Assembly: GCF_025370755.1 (NCBI RefSeq)
Contig: NZ_JAMXFC010000002.1
Span: forward strand, 248,001-312,000
Length of the DNA stretch: 64,000 bases
Direction: 5' to 3'
Source: Laspinema sp. D2d
GTDB lineage: Bacteria; Cyanobacteriota; Cyanobacteriia; Cyanobacteriales; Laspinemataceae
The notes beneath the pieces were generated by a model. It saw nothing but the letters and a program-made list of their open reading frames with translations. It made no database searches and was not told the origin of the DNA. Of the stretch, positions 8,962-17,424 are shown piece after piece (within the stretch, counting starts at the first letter, position 1; each line of letters begins with the position of its first letter). The position numbers and the translations under genes are program-made.

Positions 8962-9480
8962 ATGATATACTTAGCTCAGGTGCAAAAAAAAGGATTCTTA
9001 GGCAAAACTGGGTTGCGATTATTAGCCTGTCAGAAATCTGGAGAGATCTGGGCTTTGGTATCGGAAACTGATCCAATTGTCACCACAGAAGCCAACGCAT
9101 TTGGCGAGGGAATTCTCGTTTTAGCGGATATTACCACTGGGGGACAAATTCGCACCATCAATGAGGCGACGGAATGGGCGATTAAGCTGGTTCAACAATA
9201 TTTGACTAAAGGATTGACGCCCGAATTTTTACAGGACCAGGCGGATGAAATTGAACAATGGCGACAATCTTTGACGTTACAAAGTCAGGAACTCTCCCGG
9301 CGTGCCCTAGAATTAGAAGCCCGGAGAGACCAACTTCAAGCCTTAGAAGAAAAGCTCAAAAAAGAACAACATCGCTTGGAAATATTGGCTCAAAAATTAG
9401 AAGTTTCGGCGGAGGATAGCAGCGATAAGAATGAAGAAATAGAAGAAAAAATAGAGGTTGACAAAATAGAGGATTTATGA
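8962..9480 (+). CDS. Conserved cyanobacterial coiled-coil protein
   Basis: A 172-residue protein of unknown function. I prefer the ATG at 8962 (MIYLAQVQKKGFLG) to a TTG 15 bp upstream. The first ~95 residues look like a compact alpha/beta domain ending in TEWAIKLVQQYL. Residues ~105-150 form a heptad-rich coiled coil (RRALELEARRDQLQALEEKL), and the tail is acidic (EEIEEKIEVDKIEDL). No signal peptide or transmembrane segment is seen, so it is probably cytoplasmic. It stands alone: valS ends 121 bp upstream, and the helicase gene begins about 235 bp downstream. I recognise the type from cyanobacterial genomes but know no function. Confidence 0.65.
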   Translation: MIYLAQVQKKGFLGKTGLRLLACQKSGEIWALVSETDPIVTTEANAFGEGILVLADITTGGQIRTINEATEWAIKLVQQYLTKGLTPEFLQDQADEIEQWRQSLTLQSQELSRRALELEARRDQLQALEEKLKKEQHRLEILAQKLEVSAEDSSDKNEEIEEKIEVDKIEDL

Positions 9481-9653
9481 TAATTACTTTAAAAAACTGA
9501 GGATGATTTCTAAAAATGCGATGTGGTAGGCAGAGACAATTTTAGTTAAAATAAAACTACGGTTTCCTATAGAAGCCCGATATGAAAAGTTGTTTTTATC
9601 GAGTACCCTGGGGAGGCAGGTTTTGTCTGTATAGCCCCACCTTGGAAAGTTCA

Positions 9654-9687
9654 GGTTTTTGCAAACCTCTCAGTATCGGATTCCGTA
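9654..9687. repeat. Recurring 34-nt hairpin-plus-CGGATTCCG element, copy A
   Basis: The element has an AGGTTT-ttgc-AAACCT stem followed by GTATCGGATTCCGTA. It matches 29 of 34 positions of a segment at 35213-35246 and more weakly one at 37118-37147. Here it lies directly upstream of the helicase coding region, within the leader if translation starts at GTG 9716. I do not recognise it as a known RNA family. Confidence 0.45.
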
Positions 9688-9715
9688 TCCCGCTTGTTAT
9701 GAATCAGGAGTGATT

Positions 9716-12700
9716 GTGCCATCGATTGAAGCAGATCCTAGCAATTTTAGTGAATTACTGGAAATTGTCCGGGATGGATATGAAATCTCTCTAAAACCGG
9801 GAGATTACAAGGGGACATTCACGATCGCGCGTTCAGTCACAATTCGCGGGAGTGGCGGTGATTCTGTGCTGTTTGCAGTGGATGCGCCTGCGGTGGTGGT
9901 GACGGTTGCCGGAGTGCGCTTGGAGAATTTGGCGATCGCCCGAACTGTTGGGGGTGAAACAGGTGCTGTGGCGGTGAGGGGTGAGGCAAATACCGCGCCG
10001 ATTTTGTATCAGGTGAGATTAACCGGCAGCGCGGAAAATGTCCAGTGGGAAGGCGCGATTTGGGAGGTTCCGGCGCGATTGGAGTTTGGGGAAATTGAAC
10101 CCAATCGCCAGGTAGAAAAAGCTTGGGAACTGCAACTCGGTGAGTCTTGTCAGGTGGTGTCGGACTTGGATTGGTTGCAAGTGCGATCGCAGTATTTGTC
10201 CCCCGGATTGCAGTTGCTGCAAATGGCGGTGAATTCCCAGGGAATCCCCGCAGGAACTCGGTTGTCAGGGTCAGTATATTTATGTTCCGAGGATGACAAG
10301 CGTGAGATTCAGGTGACGGCGGAGATTATCAGTCGGGTGGAGTGGGTGACGACGGTAGTACCCTCGGAAAAATCGGCTGCCAAGCAGGAGGAGGCAAAGT
10401 GGGGGTATCGGTTCGTTGGCAAAACCGCGATCGCGAATGTGATTCGGGAACTCGCAGGGGAAAAACCTGGCGATCGCGATGAGGATTTCCGCAGTCGTCG
10501 CGATCGGGCGGAACTGTTATTCTCACAACTGTTAGAACAGCGATCGCACTCTTTTTACTTGCGCCGTTTGGGGACGGGGAAAGATGCGGGAGAGGAACGG
10601 TGGCAACTCACCCTAGCTTGCGATCGGGAGGAACCCGGAATTCCCTTGCTGGAAAAGCGCTACAAAACTTTATCTTTAATAGCAGTAGTCAGTCCCGATG
10701 GACGGGGGGGATTACGCTTGATTGATGTCAATTTTGTTCCCCTGACTCGGGGACGGGGGGACGGGTTTACAGTCCTTTGTCTTTTGCGGTTGCTACCGGA
10801 TCACCAGTATGATTTAGGTGTTCCCCGTTCCGCCTTAAAACGCATGGCAAAGCTGCCAGTTTCTGGAGATTTAATTCCCACGGAAGAACAACTTCAGGCA
10901 TGGCGAGTTTATGTGGAAATTGAGAGACGGATTGCGGAGTCTCGTCAGTTTTGTGTGCCGTTTATGGGTCACAATTATGGGGCAGATGCGCGCCGGATTA
11001 GCTTTGAAATCGAGAGTCGTGAGGCAACCATTGACGGCAGCAGCGAAACCGAATTAACCGCAGCAGAATTCTGGAGTCGTACCTATAAAGCCCGCAGCGA
11101 ACAGCTTCGTTTGTTTGAAAGTTCTCCCCTAGGAAAAAGTGGCCGAGATGGACGAATTTTAGGGCGAATTGACTCTGTAGATTCAGAACGGCGTTTGATC
11201 AGAATTAAGCCGGATGGTGACTTGCTAGAGTTGATGTCGGGGGGTTACTATCAGTTACCCGAAAGGGGTTATTTTTTGTTTGAAGCCTTTGGGGAACTAA
11301 GTCAAATCAATCATAAAATGACCGCTTTAAAACGCCTAGAACAGGGTCATAGCCAGAATCCCTATTTAGGCCAATTTTTCTTTGATTCGGGACAGGCACG
11401 AGTTCCTAAACAAACGATTAAACTGGAGAGGGCGGAATTATTATTACCGGCTGCCAATCCGGACCAAATTGCCGCAGTGGAAATGGTGTTATCTGCCAAA
11501 GATTTGGTCTTAATTCAAGGTCCTCCAGGAACAGGAAAAACCACAGTAATTGCGGAAATTTGCTACCAAGTGGCGCGGCGAGGGGGACGAACTTTAATCG
11601 CATCCCAAGCGAATTTAGCGGTGGATAATGCCTTGAGTCGATTGGTTCATAGTCCCGTGATTCGGGCGTTGCGCAAGGGAAAAGCGGAGAAGGTGCAGGA
11701 AGAAGGTGCACCCTATTTAGAAGAAAATGCGATCGGAACTTGGCTGCAAAATACCGCAAGTCACTGTGAGACAGATTTGGAAAAACGGCGCAATGATTTA
11801 GCATTTTATCATAAAATGCGGCAAGTGGCGGCGGAATTTGAGATGTATTTGGCGGCGGAAGAAGCACTCGCCAGCGATCGCCTGTTTTGGAAAGAGCGTC
11901 AGGAGAGTTTAATCGAAAATCGGGCAATTTGGGAACAGCAATATCAAGCCGCACAAGCGCAAAATCCCGAGGTAAAACGAGTGAATGCGGAGTTGGCAAC
12001 GTTGTTAGCTACTGCACCAAATGTATCCTGGGAATCGCCGGATGTAGTGAAGTTATTAGCGGAAATTCGCCCTTATACCCTAGAAGATAGTAGGGTTAAA
12101 ACGTTTATTGATGCAGTGCGAGTGGCGTTACCTTTAACCCAAGAATTGGGCTGGGTTCGTCCCGATCTCGGTGCATTTGGGTTAGCCGCTTGGTGTTGTG
12201 AAACTGTTGCGCCAGAGTTGGCTAAATTGAGGGAAATTGTCACAGAAGCCGATCGCACTGCTGAGGCGATCGCCGCTGCGTCTACTGCCGTCCAACAATT
12301 TCGGGCAGATTCCACTCCATTGCATCAACGGCAAGGGGAATATGAACAAGCTTTGACTAAGCAAAAATCCCTCCAGCAACGCTTCCAAAATTTACAAACT
12401 CGGAAGTTAGAAATTGACCGCGTGATTAAGGAGGTTGGGGTTTGGTTGGAAACAGCGCCCGCCCAAGTTTATACAATTTTAAAACAATCGGTGCAAACGG
12501 GTCAACCCTTTAACAGTAAATTAATTCACGTTCCGCCTAGTTTACTGACTATAGCCCAAACCTTGAATGTGGTAATTATGCCCAATTATGGGAATTATCC
12601 AGTGACGGAACTGCCGAATTGGGAGCAATTTCTGAAAGCCTTAGCTTATGAAATTAAGGGAAATTTTCGCAATACCAAAGGCAATCATTCCTATTTTAAT

Positions 12701-14692
12701 GAATTTTTGCACCGCAGTCTGAATCAGCCCCCGATTGTCTTTTCAGCCAGCGATCGCAGTCTCTGGCGGGAACTGGCGGCAGGATATGGCAATTATCCCC
12801 AATTGACGACATCGGGACGGCAGAATTTAGTCGTCAAAACTCAGGAAGTTTTACAGCAGCAGCAACAACAGTATGCCACCTTATGGCAAGTTCAGTCAGT
12901 CGAATTGACCCTGCAACAAATCGCCCAAACCACCATTGATGAAATTGTCACCCAGGCGCGGCAATGTTTACTCCCTCTGAAAACCGAAACGGAACAAGGA
13001 TTAAGCCATATCGGACAACAGTGGCATCAAATTCAGCATTGGATTGCCGCCCAAAAACCCCAAATTGAACAATCGCAAGCTGCCCTCAACTTATTGCGTC
13101 AAGAAGGGGAAAAAACTCTTCAACAAGCGTTAGAACAGTTACAACAATTAAGCCAACAACCGCACCTCCCTCCGGCAATTTTAACCGGAGTCCAGCGATA
13201 TCAAGCTAACCGGGCTTTAATTTGGGAAAAACCCTCAGAATTTGGGACAATAGTGCAATCTTGGGAGAGTCGAATTGCTACCTTAGAAACCGCCCTTGGT
13301 ACTTTAGCCCCCTTTGAAGTTTTAGGTCATATTCATACCCTAATTAAAAGTTATCTCACCCAGCAGCAACAAAATTTGCAACCCCTGCAACAACAACTAG
13401 AACAGTGTGAACTAGAACTGCATGAAATCACCCAACAACTCACCACGAATCTACCCGAACCCTTACTCATCCATCGTAACTGGTGGCGGCAAACCTGGGA
13501 AACCCTGCGCGATCGCCTGCCGCAAATTTCTGAAGATCACTGCTTTGAATTACCCTTTTTACATCAAGTCAAAAGTCAGTTTGAAACCTGGGAACAGGCA
13601 GGCAATCAGGAAGAACAGTATCTCAATCGCTATCAAAACTTAGTGCAAGATTGGATCGAAAAACTTCGGAATCCCTCGGAACAGGACCGGACTGAATTGC
13701 GTCAAATTTATCTGGACAATGCCAATGTGATAGGGATTACCTGTGTCCAAGCTGCGCGACGAGACTTTTCCGAAGAATTTAATAAATTTGACGTAGTGAT
13801 TATCGATGAAGTCAGCAAATGCACGCCCCCAGAATTATTAATCCCCGCCCTCAAAGCGAAACGATTAGTTTTAGTCGGCGATCGCTGTCAGTTACCGCCT
13901 ATGCTAAATGATGATACCATCGAAGATATTGCTGTGGAAATGGGTAGCAGTAAAGAGGCATTGCAATTTTTGGAAGACTCATTTTTTAAACTGCAATTTG
14001 ATGCCGCCCCCGAGTCCATCAAAACTATGCTAACCATTCAGTATCGGATGCATCCCAACATCATGGGCGCGATTAATCAATTTTACGATCGCCGTCTGCA
14101 ATGTGGTATTTTAGACCCGGATCAAGCCCGCAAACATCACCTAGATAGTTCCATCATCCAGCCACATCAACACCTGATCTGGGTGAAAATGCCCCAAGAC
14201 TCCACCTTTGGCGAACGTAAAGAAGGGACCTCCTTTATTAATCCCAAAGAAATTGAGGCGATCGAACAGTTATGTCAGAATATGGAAACCACTTGGGCAG
14301 AAAAAATCGCCCAGGGCCATCCCCCTAAAGAAATTGGTATCATTACCTTTTATCGCGCGCAACTCAACCGGATTGAAGAGAGAATTTTGGAAGGCGATCG
14401 CTTCCCTTCCTTGCAAATTAGAACCGGAACCGTTGACCAATTTCAAGGCATGGAACGGTCCGTCATTATTGTTAGCATGGTTCGTAACAATGCAGAAGGA
14501 AAAGTTGGATTTGCTAAAAAATCAGAACGGGTGAATGTGGCTTTTTCTCGCGCCCGAGAATTGCTGGTTATCGTTGGTTGTCATGAATTATTTGCCCATC
14601 ATCATGGGGAAGTGGGCCGAATTTATTCTGAAGTGTCTAATGTTGTACGTCATCAAGGAGGTCTCATTGATGTTTCTCGAATCCTCCCCTAA
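9716..14692 (+). CDS. Giant SF1 (DNA2/NAM7, COG1112-like) helicase with N-terminal beta-rich domains
   Basis: An open frame begins at TTG 9659; GTG 9716 has AGGAG five bases upstream and gives a 1658-residue protein, so I chose it. Residues ~1-90 repeat short hydrophobic strands (VTIRGSGGDSVLF, VRLENLAIA) like a right-handed beta-helix, and another beta-rich region follows to ~200. The ATPase is Superfamily I: Walker A GPPGTGKTT near residue 601, Walker B VVIIDEVSK near 1358, then VGDRCQLPP, QYRMHPNIM, GTVDQFQGMERSVIIVS and NVAFSRAREL. About 750 residues, rich in Gln and predicted coiled coil, separate Walker A from Walker B. The PLD-like gene overlaps its 3' end by 23 bp. UPF1-like helicases unwind RNA or DNA 5'-3'. 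With the PLD partner, an anti-phage role (Mokosh-like) is plausible but unproven. Confidence 0.85.
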   Translation: MPSIEADPSNFSELLEIVRDGYEISLKPGDYKGTFTIARSVTIRGSGGDSVLFAVDAPAVVVTVAGVRLENLAIARTVGGETGAVAVRGEANTAPILYQVRLTGSAENVQWEGAIWEVPARLEFGEIEPNRQVEKAWELQLGESCQVVSDLDWLQVRSQYLSPGLQLLQMAVNSQGIPAGTRLSGSVYLCSEDDKREIQVTAEIISRVEWVTTVVPSEKSAAKQEEAKWGYRFVGKTAIANVIRELAGEKPGDRDEDFRSRRDRAELLFSQLLEQRSHSFYLRRLGTGKDAGEERWQLTLACDREEPGIPLLEKRYKTLSLIAVVSPDGRGGLRLIDVNFVPLTRGRGDGFTVLCLLRLLPDHQYDLGVPRSALKRMAKLPVSGDLIPTEEQLQAWRVYVEIERRIAESRQFCVPFMGHNYGADARRISFEIESREATIDGSSETELTAAEFWSRTYKARSEQLRLFESSPLGKSGRDGRILGRIDSVDSERRLIRIKPDGDLLELMSGGYYQLPERGYFLFEAFGELSQINHKMTALKRLEQGHSQNPYLGQFFFDSGQARVPKQTIKLERAELLLPAANPDQIAAVEMVLSAKDLVLIQGPPGTGKTTVIAEICYQVARRGGRTLIASQANLAVDNALSRLVHSPVIRALRKGKAEKVQEEGAPYLEENAIGTWLQNTASHCETDLEKRRNDLAFYHKMRQVAAEFEMYLAAEEALASDRLFWKERQESLIENRAIWEQQYQAAQAQNPEVKRVNAELATLLATAPNVSWESPDVVKLLAEIRPYTLEDSRVKTFIDAVRVALPLTQELGWVRPDLGAFGLAAWCCETVAPELAKLREIVTEADRTAEAIAAASTAVQQFRADSTPLHQRQGEYEQALTKQKSLQQRFQNLQTRKLEIDRVIKEVGVWLETAPAQVYTILKQSVQTGQPFNSKLIHVPPSLLTIAQTLNVVIMPNYGNYPVTELPNWEQFLKALAYEIKGNFRNTKGNHSYFNEFLHRSLNQPPIVFSASDRSLWRELAAGYGNYPQLTTSGRQNLVVKTQEVLQQQQQQYATLWQVQSVELTLQQIAQTTIDEIVTQARQCLLPLKTETEQGLSHIGQQWHQIQHWIAAQKPQIEQSQAALNLLRQEGEKTLQQALEQLQQLSQQPHLPPAILTGVQRYQANRALIWEKPSEFGTIVQSWESRIATLETALGTLAPFEVLGHIHTLIKSYLTQQQQNLQPLQQQLEQCELELHEITQQLTTNLPEPLLIHRNWWRQTWETLRDRLPQISEDHCFELPFLHQVKSQFETWEQAGNQEEQYLNRYQNLVQDWIEKLRNPSEQDRTELRQIYLDNANVIGITCVQAARRDFSEEFNKFDVVIIDEVSKCTPPELLIPALKAKRLVLVGDRCQLPPMLNDDTIEDIAVEMGSSKEALQFLEDSFFKLQFDAAPESIKTMLTIQYRMHPNIMGAINQFYDRRLQCGILDPDQARKHHLDSSIIQPHQHLIWVKMPQDSTFGERKEGTSFINPKEIEAIEQLCQNMETTWAEKIAQGHPPKEIGIITFYRAQLNRIEERILEGDRFPSLQIRTGTVDQFQGMERSVIIVSMVRNNAEGKVGFAKKSERVNVAFSRARELLVIVGCHELFAHHHGEVGRIYSEVSNVVRHQGGLIDVSRILP

Positions 14693-16571
14693 ACCCATTG
14701 ATTCCTCCTTGCAATCCTCCGTGGAAAAGCTGGAAAAAACCAGTCCGGGATTATCGGTGATTGCCGCTAGACAATTCCGCTACGCTTTGGTTCAAACAGG
14801 CATCGAATTGATGGTAACCGCCCCGAGAAAATTTAATGTTTTAGAAGAATTTATCCTCCGGGCCAGTCTAGAAATTACCCCGTCACCCACTGAAGTTGAA
14901 CTTGCCCAAGTCCTGGGTTTAGACCCCATTTTTGTCAGAAGTACCACCGCCAATCTCCTGGCATTAAATACCTTAAATGTTTTGCCCGATGGGTCCCTTA
15001 AACTCACCCCCGAAGGTCGAATTTTTTATGAAAAAGGGTCAGTCCCGCAACCGCCCGAAAGTCATCCCCTCTATGCGATCGCCGACCCGTTATTACAGGT
15101 AACTACCTTTGAACTCAATCCCCTCCGCGAATCCGCCTTAAACCTCCCCAATTTAGGGGATTTTCTCCCCCTCAACCGTCGCATCCAACCCATAGACTCC
15201 CTGACCCTCACGGAAGTCCAACAACGCCTGATCCATCAAGGATTGGGGTTTCACAGTCCCGAATCCGGCAAAGAAGTCACTGCTTTTAAAATTGCAGAAT
15301 CGCCAGAAATGCGCTGGCAATCGGTGGCACTATTTGCCATTTTTGATACCCTAAATCAGGGTTTAACGCTCCAATTTAGACGGGGACAACAGTTACTCGA
15401 ATCTGCCACTCTTTGGCTAGAAACACTTCAATCTGAGGAGGGAATTTCCCTAACAGAGTTGTTTGAATTGAGGGCGATCGCCAGTGATGGAAGTTTTCTA
15501 CAGGAGAATCCAGGGGTTGAAGCTAGACTGGAACAAGTCCGCCAAGTCGTAATCCCAACTTTAAATAGTAAGGGGGATAATGCTGAAGAAAATCCCCCCG
15601 AAAGCGGTAGTGCAATTTTAATGACGGAGAATCAGATTCAGACCCAAGTTTTAGAAACCCTGCAAATGGCTACCCATCAGGTGTTAATTTATTCGCCTAA
15701 ATTGACAGAAAAAGGGATAAATCATCGCCTATTACAAGGATTACAATCTCTGGTAAAACGGGGGGTTTGGATTCTTATGGGACAGGGAACTGTATCCGAG
15801 GAATCCTCAGAAACTCCGTCCATTTCTCCGGAATGGGTGACAAAATTGGCAGGGATAACCACAGCAGAAGGACTGTCTGCTATACAAATTGTTGAGTTAG
15901 AACAGTCTCACGCTAAAGAAGTGGTCATCGATCGCCAGATTTATCTCTGTAGCGCGCATAATTGGTTAACTTATGGAGGCGATCGCCTACCCCAGGGAGA
16001 AACCGTCTATCAAGTTACCCTTCCCGAAATCGTCAGTGATGCCTATCAATCCCTCTCTACCCAATTTCAACAACGCGCCGAATCCCTCTGGCAACAGGCA
16101 ATTACGAATCAAGATGAGTCCCTTGCCACCACCTCTCTAAGTATCTGGGGGGGGTTGGGTAGAGAAGACACTGCCTTACAGCAGATTCAGGATAGGGGGT
16201 GGCTGGAATTGCTCCCGATTTGGCTGAAAATCGCTTGTCAGGGCTTGCGATCGCAGCAAATGTCTCCGGATTCTCCTAGCTTGAATCAGGCGCTTTCCCA
16301 GCTATCAGAACTCACCCTGGATTTCCCGGAACTGGATAGCTTGTGCGATGCATGGCGGCAAGTGATAGCGGTTATTGCCAGTAGCGATCGCACTATTGCT
16401 GTTAAGTTACTCTCAGAACCCGTCTGGCAACACTTCACCCGTCTGGGGATTGCATCGGAGGCAGTCGAGTCACCGGATGCCTTTATTGCTACCGAACTTC
16501 CTAAACTCCTGCCACCCCTTCCTCAGATTAACAGCACAAAGACTCATCCAAAAAAACCAAAACGCCATTAA
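14670..16571 (+). CDS. Phospholipase-D-like (single HKD) protein with winged-helix N-terminus
   Basis: The start is ATG 14670, seven bases after AAGGAGGT. It overlaps the helicase stop by 23 bp, which implies translational coupling. The 633-residue product has a winged-helix-like region at ~40-115 (VELAQVLGLDPIFVRSTTANLL, then LPDGSLKLTPEGR). A PLD-fold region spans ~310-460 and contains QVLIYSPKL and one HKD motif, HAKEVVID, near residue 414 (H-x-K-x4-D), followed by CSAHNWL. PLD nucleases with one HKD act as dimers. The rest is helical with no motif I know. The fold and partner suggest a nuclease subunit working with the helicase. The HKD motif is clear, and the function is inferred. Confidence 0.75.
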   Translation: MFLESSPKPIDSSLQSSVEKLEKTSPGLSVIAARQFRYALVQTGIELMVTAPRKFNVLEEFILRASLEITPSPTEVELAQVLGLDPIFVRSTTANLLALNTLNVLPDGSLKLTPEGRIFYEKGSVPQPPESHPLYAIADPLLQVTTFELNPLRESALNLPNLGDFLPLNRRIQPIDSLTLTEVQQRLIHQGLGFHSPESGKEVTAFKIAESPEMRWQSVALFAIFDTLNQGLTLQFRRGQQLLESATLWLETLQSEEGISLTELFELRAIASDGSFLQENPGVEARLEQVRQVVIPTLNSKGDNAEENPPESGSAILMTENQIQTQVLETLQMATHQVLIYSPKLTEKGINHRLLQGLQSLVKRGVWILMGQGTVSEESSETPSISPEWVTKLAGITTAEGLSAIQIVELEQSHAKEVVIDRQIYLCSAHNWLTYGGDRLPQGETVYQVTLPEIVSDAYQSLSTQFQQRAESLWQQAITNQDESLATTSLSIWGGLGREDTALQQIQDRGWLELLPIWLKIACQGLRSQQMSPDSPSLNQALSQLSELTLDFPELDSLCDAWRQVIAVIASSDRTIAVKLLSEPVWQHFTRLGIASEAVESPDAFIATELPKLLPPLPQINSTKTHPKKPKRH

Positions 16572-17424
16572 TCGGGTTAAAGAGTGGAGATTGATATTAT
16601 ATTCCATGAATTTACTACTACCTGGTATAGAGGCCAACTGACACAATTGCTCCATTCAATTATTATAACTTAATGAGAGTTTAGTCCCTAGCATAAAGTG
16701 GAAGTTTCAAATTTAAAGATTTGATGAAAACTTGGGCAAAGTCAAGCACTAAATCTTGCCCGAAGCTATCAAGCTGACCCCAAAAAAGTCAGCGGCTATC
16801 TCTACCTACAGGAATACATTCTCCCTCATGGACTTGATTAATTCTTTTCTCCATCACTCCCCTGAACAATCACTGAGCCTTACCCCTCAAAAGCCTTACT
16901 CCACAAGCTTTTAAGGCCGGTTAACTGCTTGGGGTGATCCAGGTTCCAGAAGAGGCATTACTGCGTCAATGGACAAGTTGTCTACCTTAAGACTTAGAAC
17001 TCACCCATCCGAGGCTTTTAACCCTTTCCCCCTAATCTATCCGGAGAGGGATTAACCTGGGGATGACCCTATGTTAAAAGAGTGAGAATTAATCAAAATT
17101 CTTTGAACCGGGAAAGTGTCCTAGAAATTGCACCCTAGGGACAATTTAAGCACTCGCGAGACTGGTTAAAATCCTTCTGTGACAGGGTGATTTCCTTGTG
17201 CCTTAGCCGAAATGAAAGCCTCAAATTTCCTCCCGAGTTGCCCTAGGAAGCTACCCCGATCTTTCCTATGATCCGGGCGACTAATCGGAGTAAAATTCAG
17301 CGGTAAAATCAATATTAAAGGTTTCTCTCCCTGGGTCCCCCTTCCCTCCTAAATTGAAGATATTCAAAGCCTGATTTTTGGGAAAAATGGCTTGATTTAA
17401 TAAATCGCCCTAAAACGGTCAATT
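16572..17424. other. 853-bp intergenic region with two coding-like remnants
   Basis: No intact gene is visible. It separates the helicase/PLD pair from the exporter locus. The last ~140 bp, AT-rich and immediately upstream of the ATG at 17425, presumably contain the exporter promoter, but I cannot name a -10 element with confidence. Two short open stretches within it look like gene debris and are listed separately. Confidence 0.6.
16728..16990 (+). pseudogene. Possible gene remnants (two short coding-like fragments)
   Basis: At 16728-16841 one frame reads GQSQALNLARSYQADPKK, then a Tyr/Leu-rich stretch ending LPHGLD and a stop. At 16925-16990 another frame reads LGVIQVPEEALLRQWTSCLP and a stop. 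Both have protein-like composition, but each is preceded by an in-frame stop and has no start codon or ribosome site. They may be ends of decayed genes. I do not recognise the family, and chance is possible. Confidence 0.25.

Noticed and set aside
11418-11999. 193-aa minus-strand frame inside the helicase
   Set aside because: Antisense to the region around Walker A (GPPGTGKTT), which is clearly coding on the plus strand.
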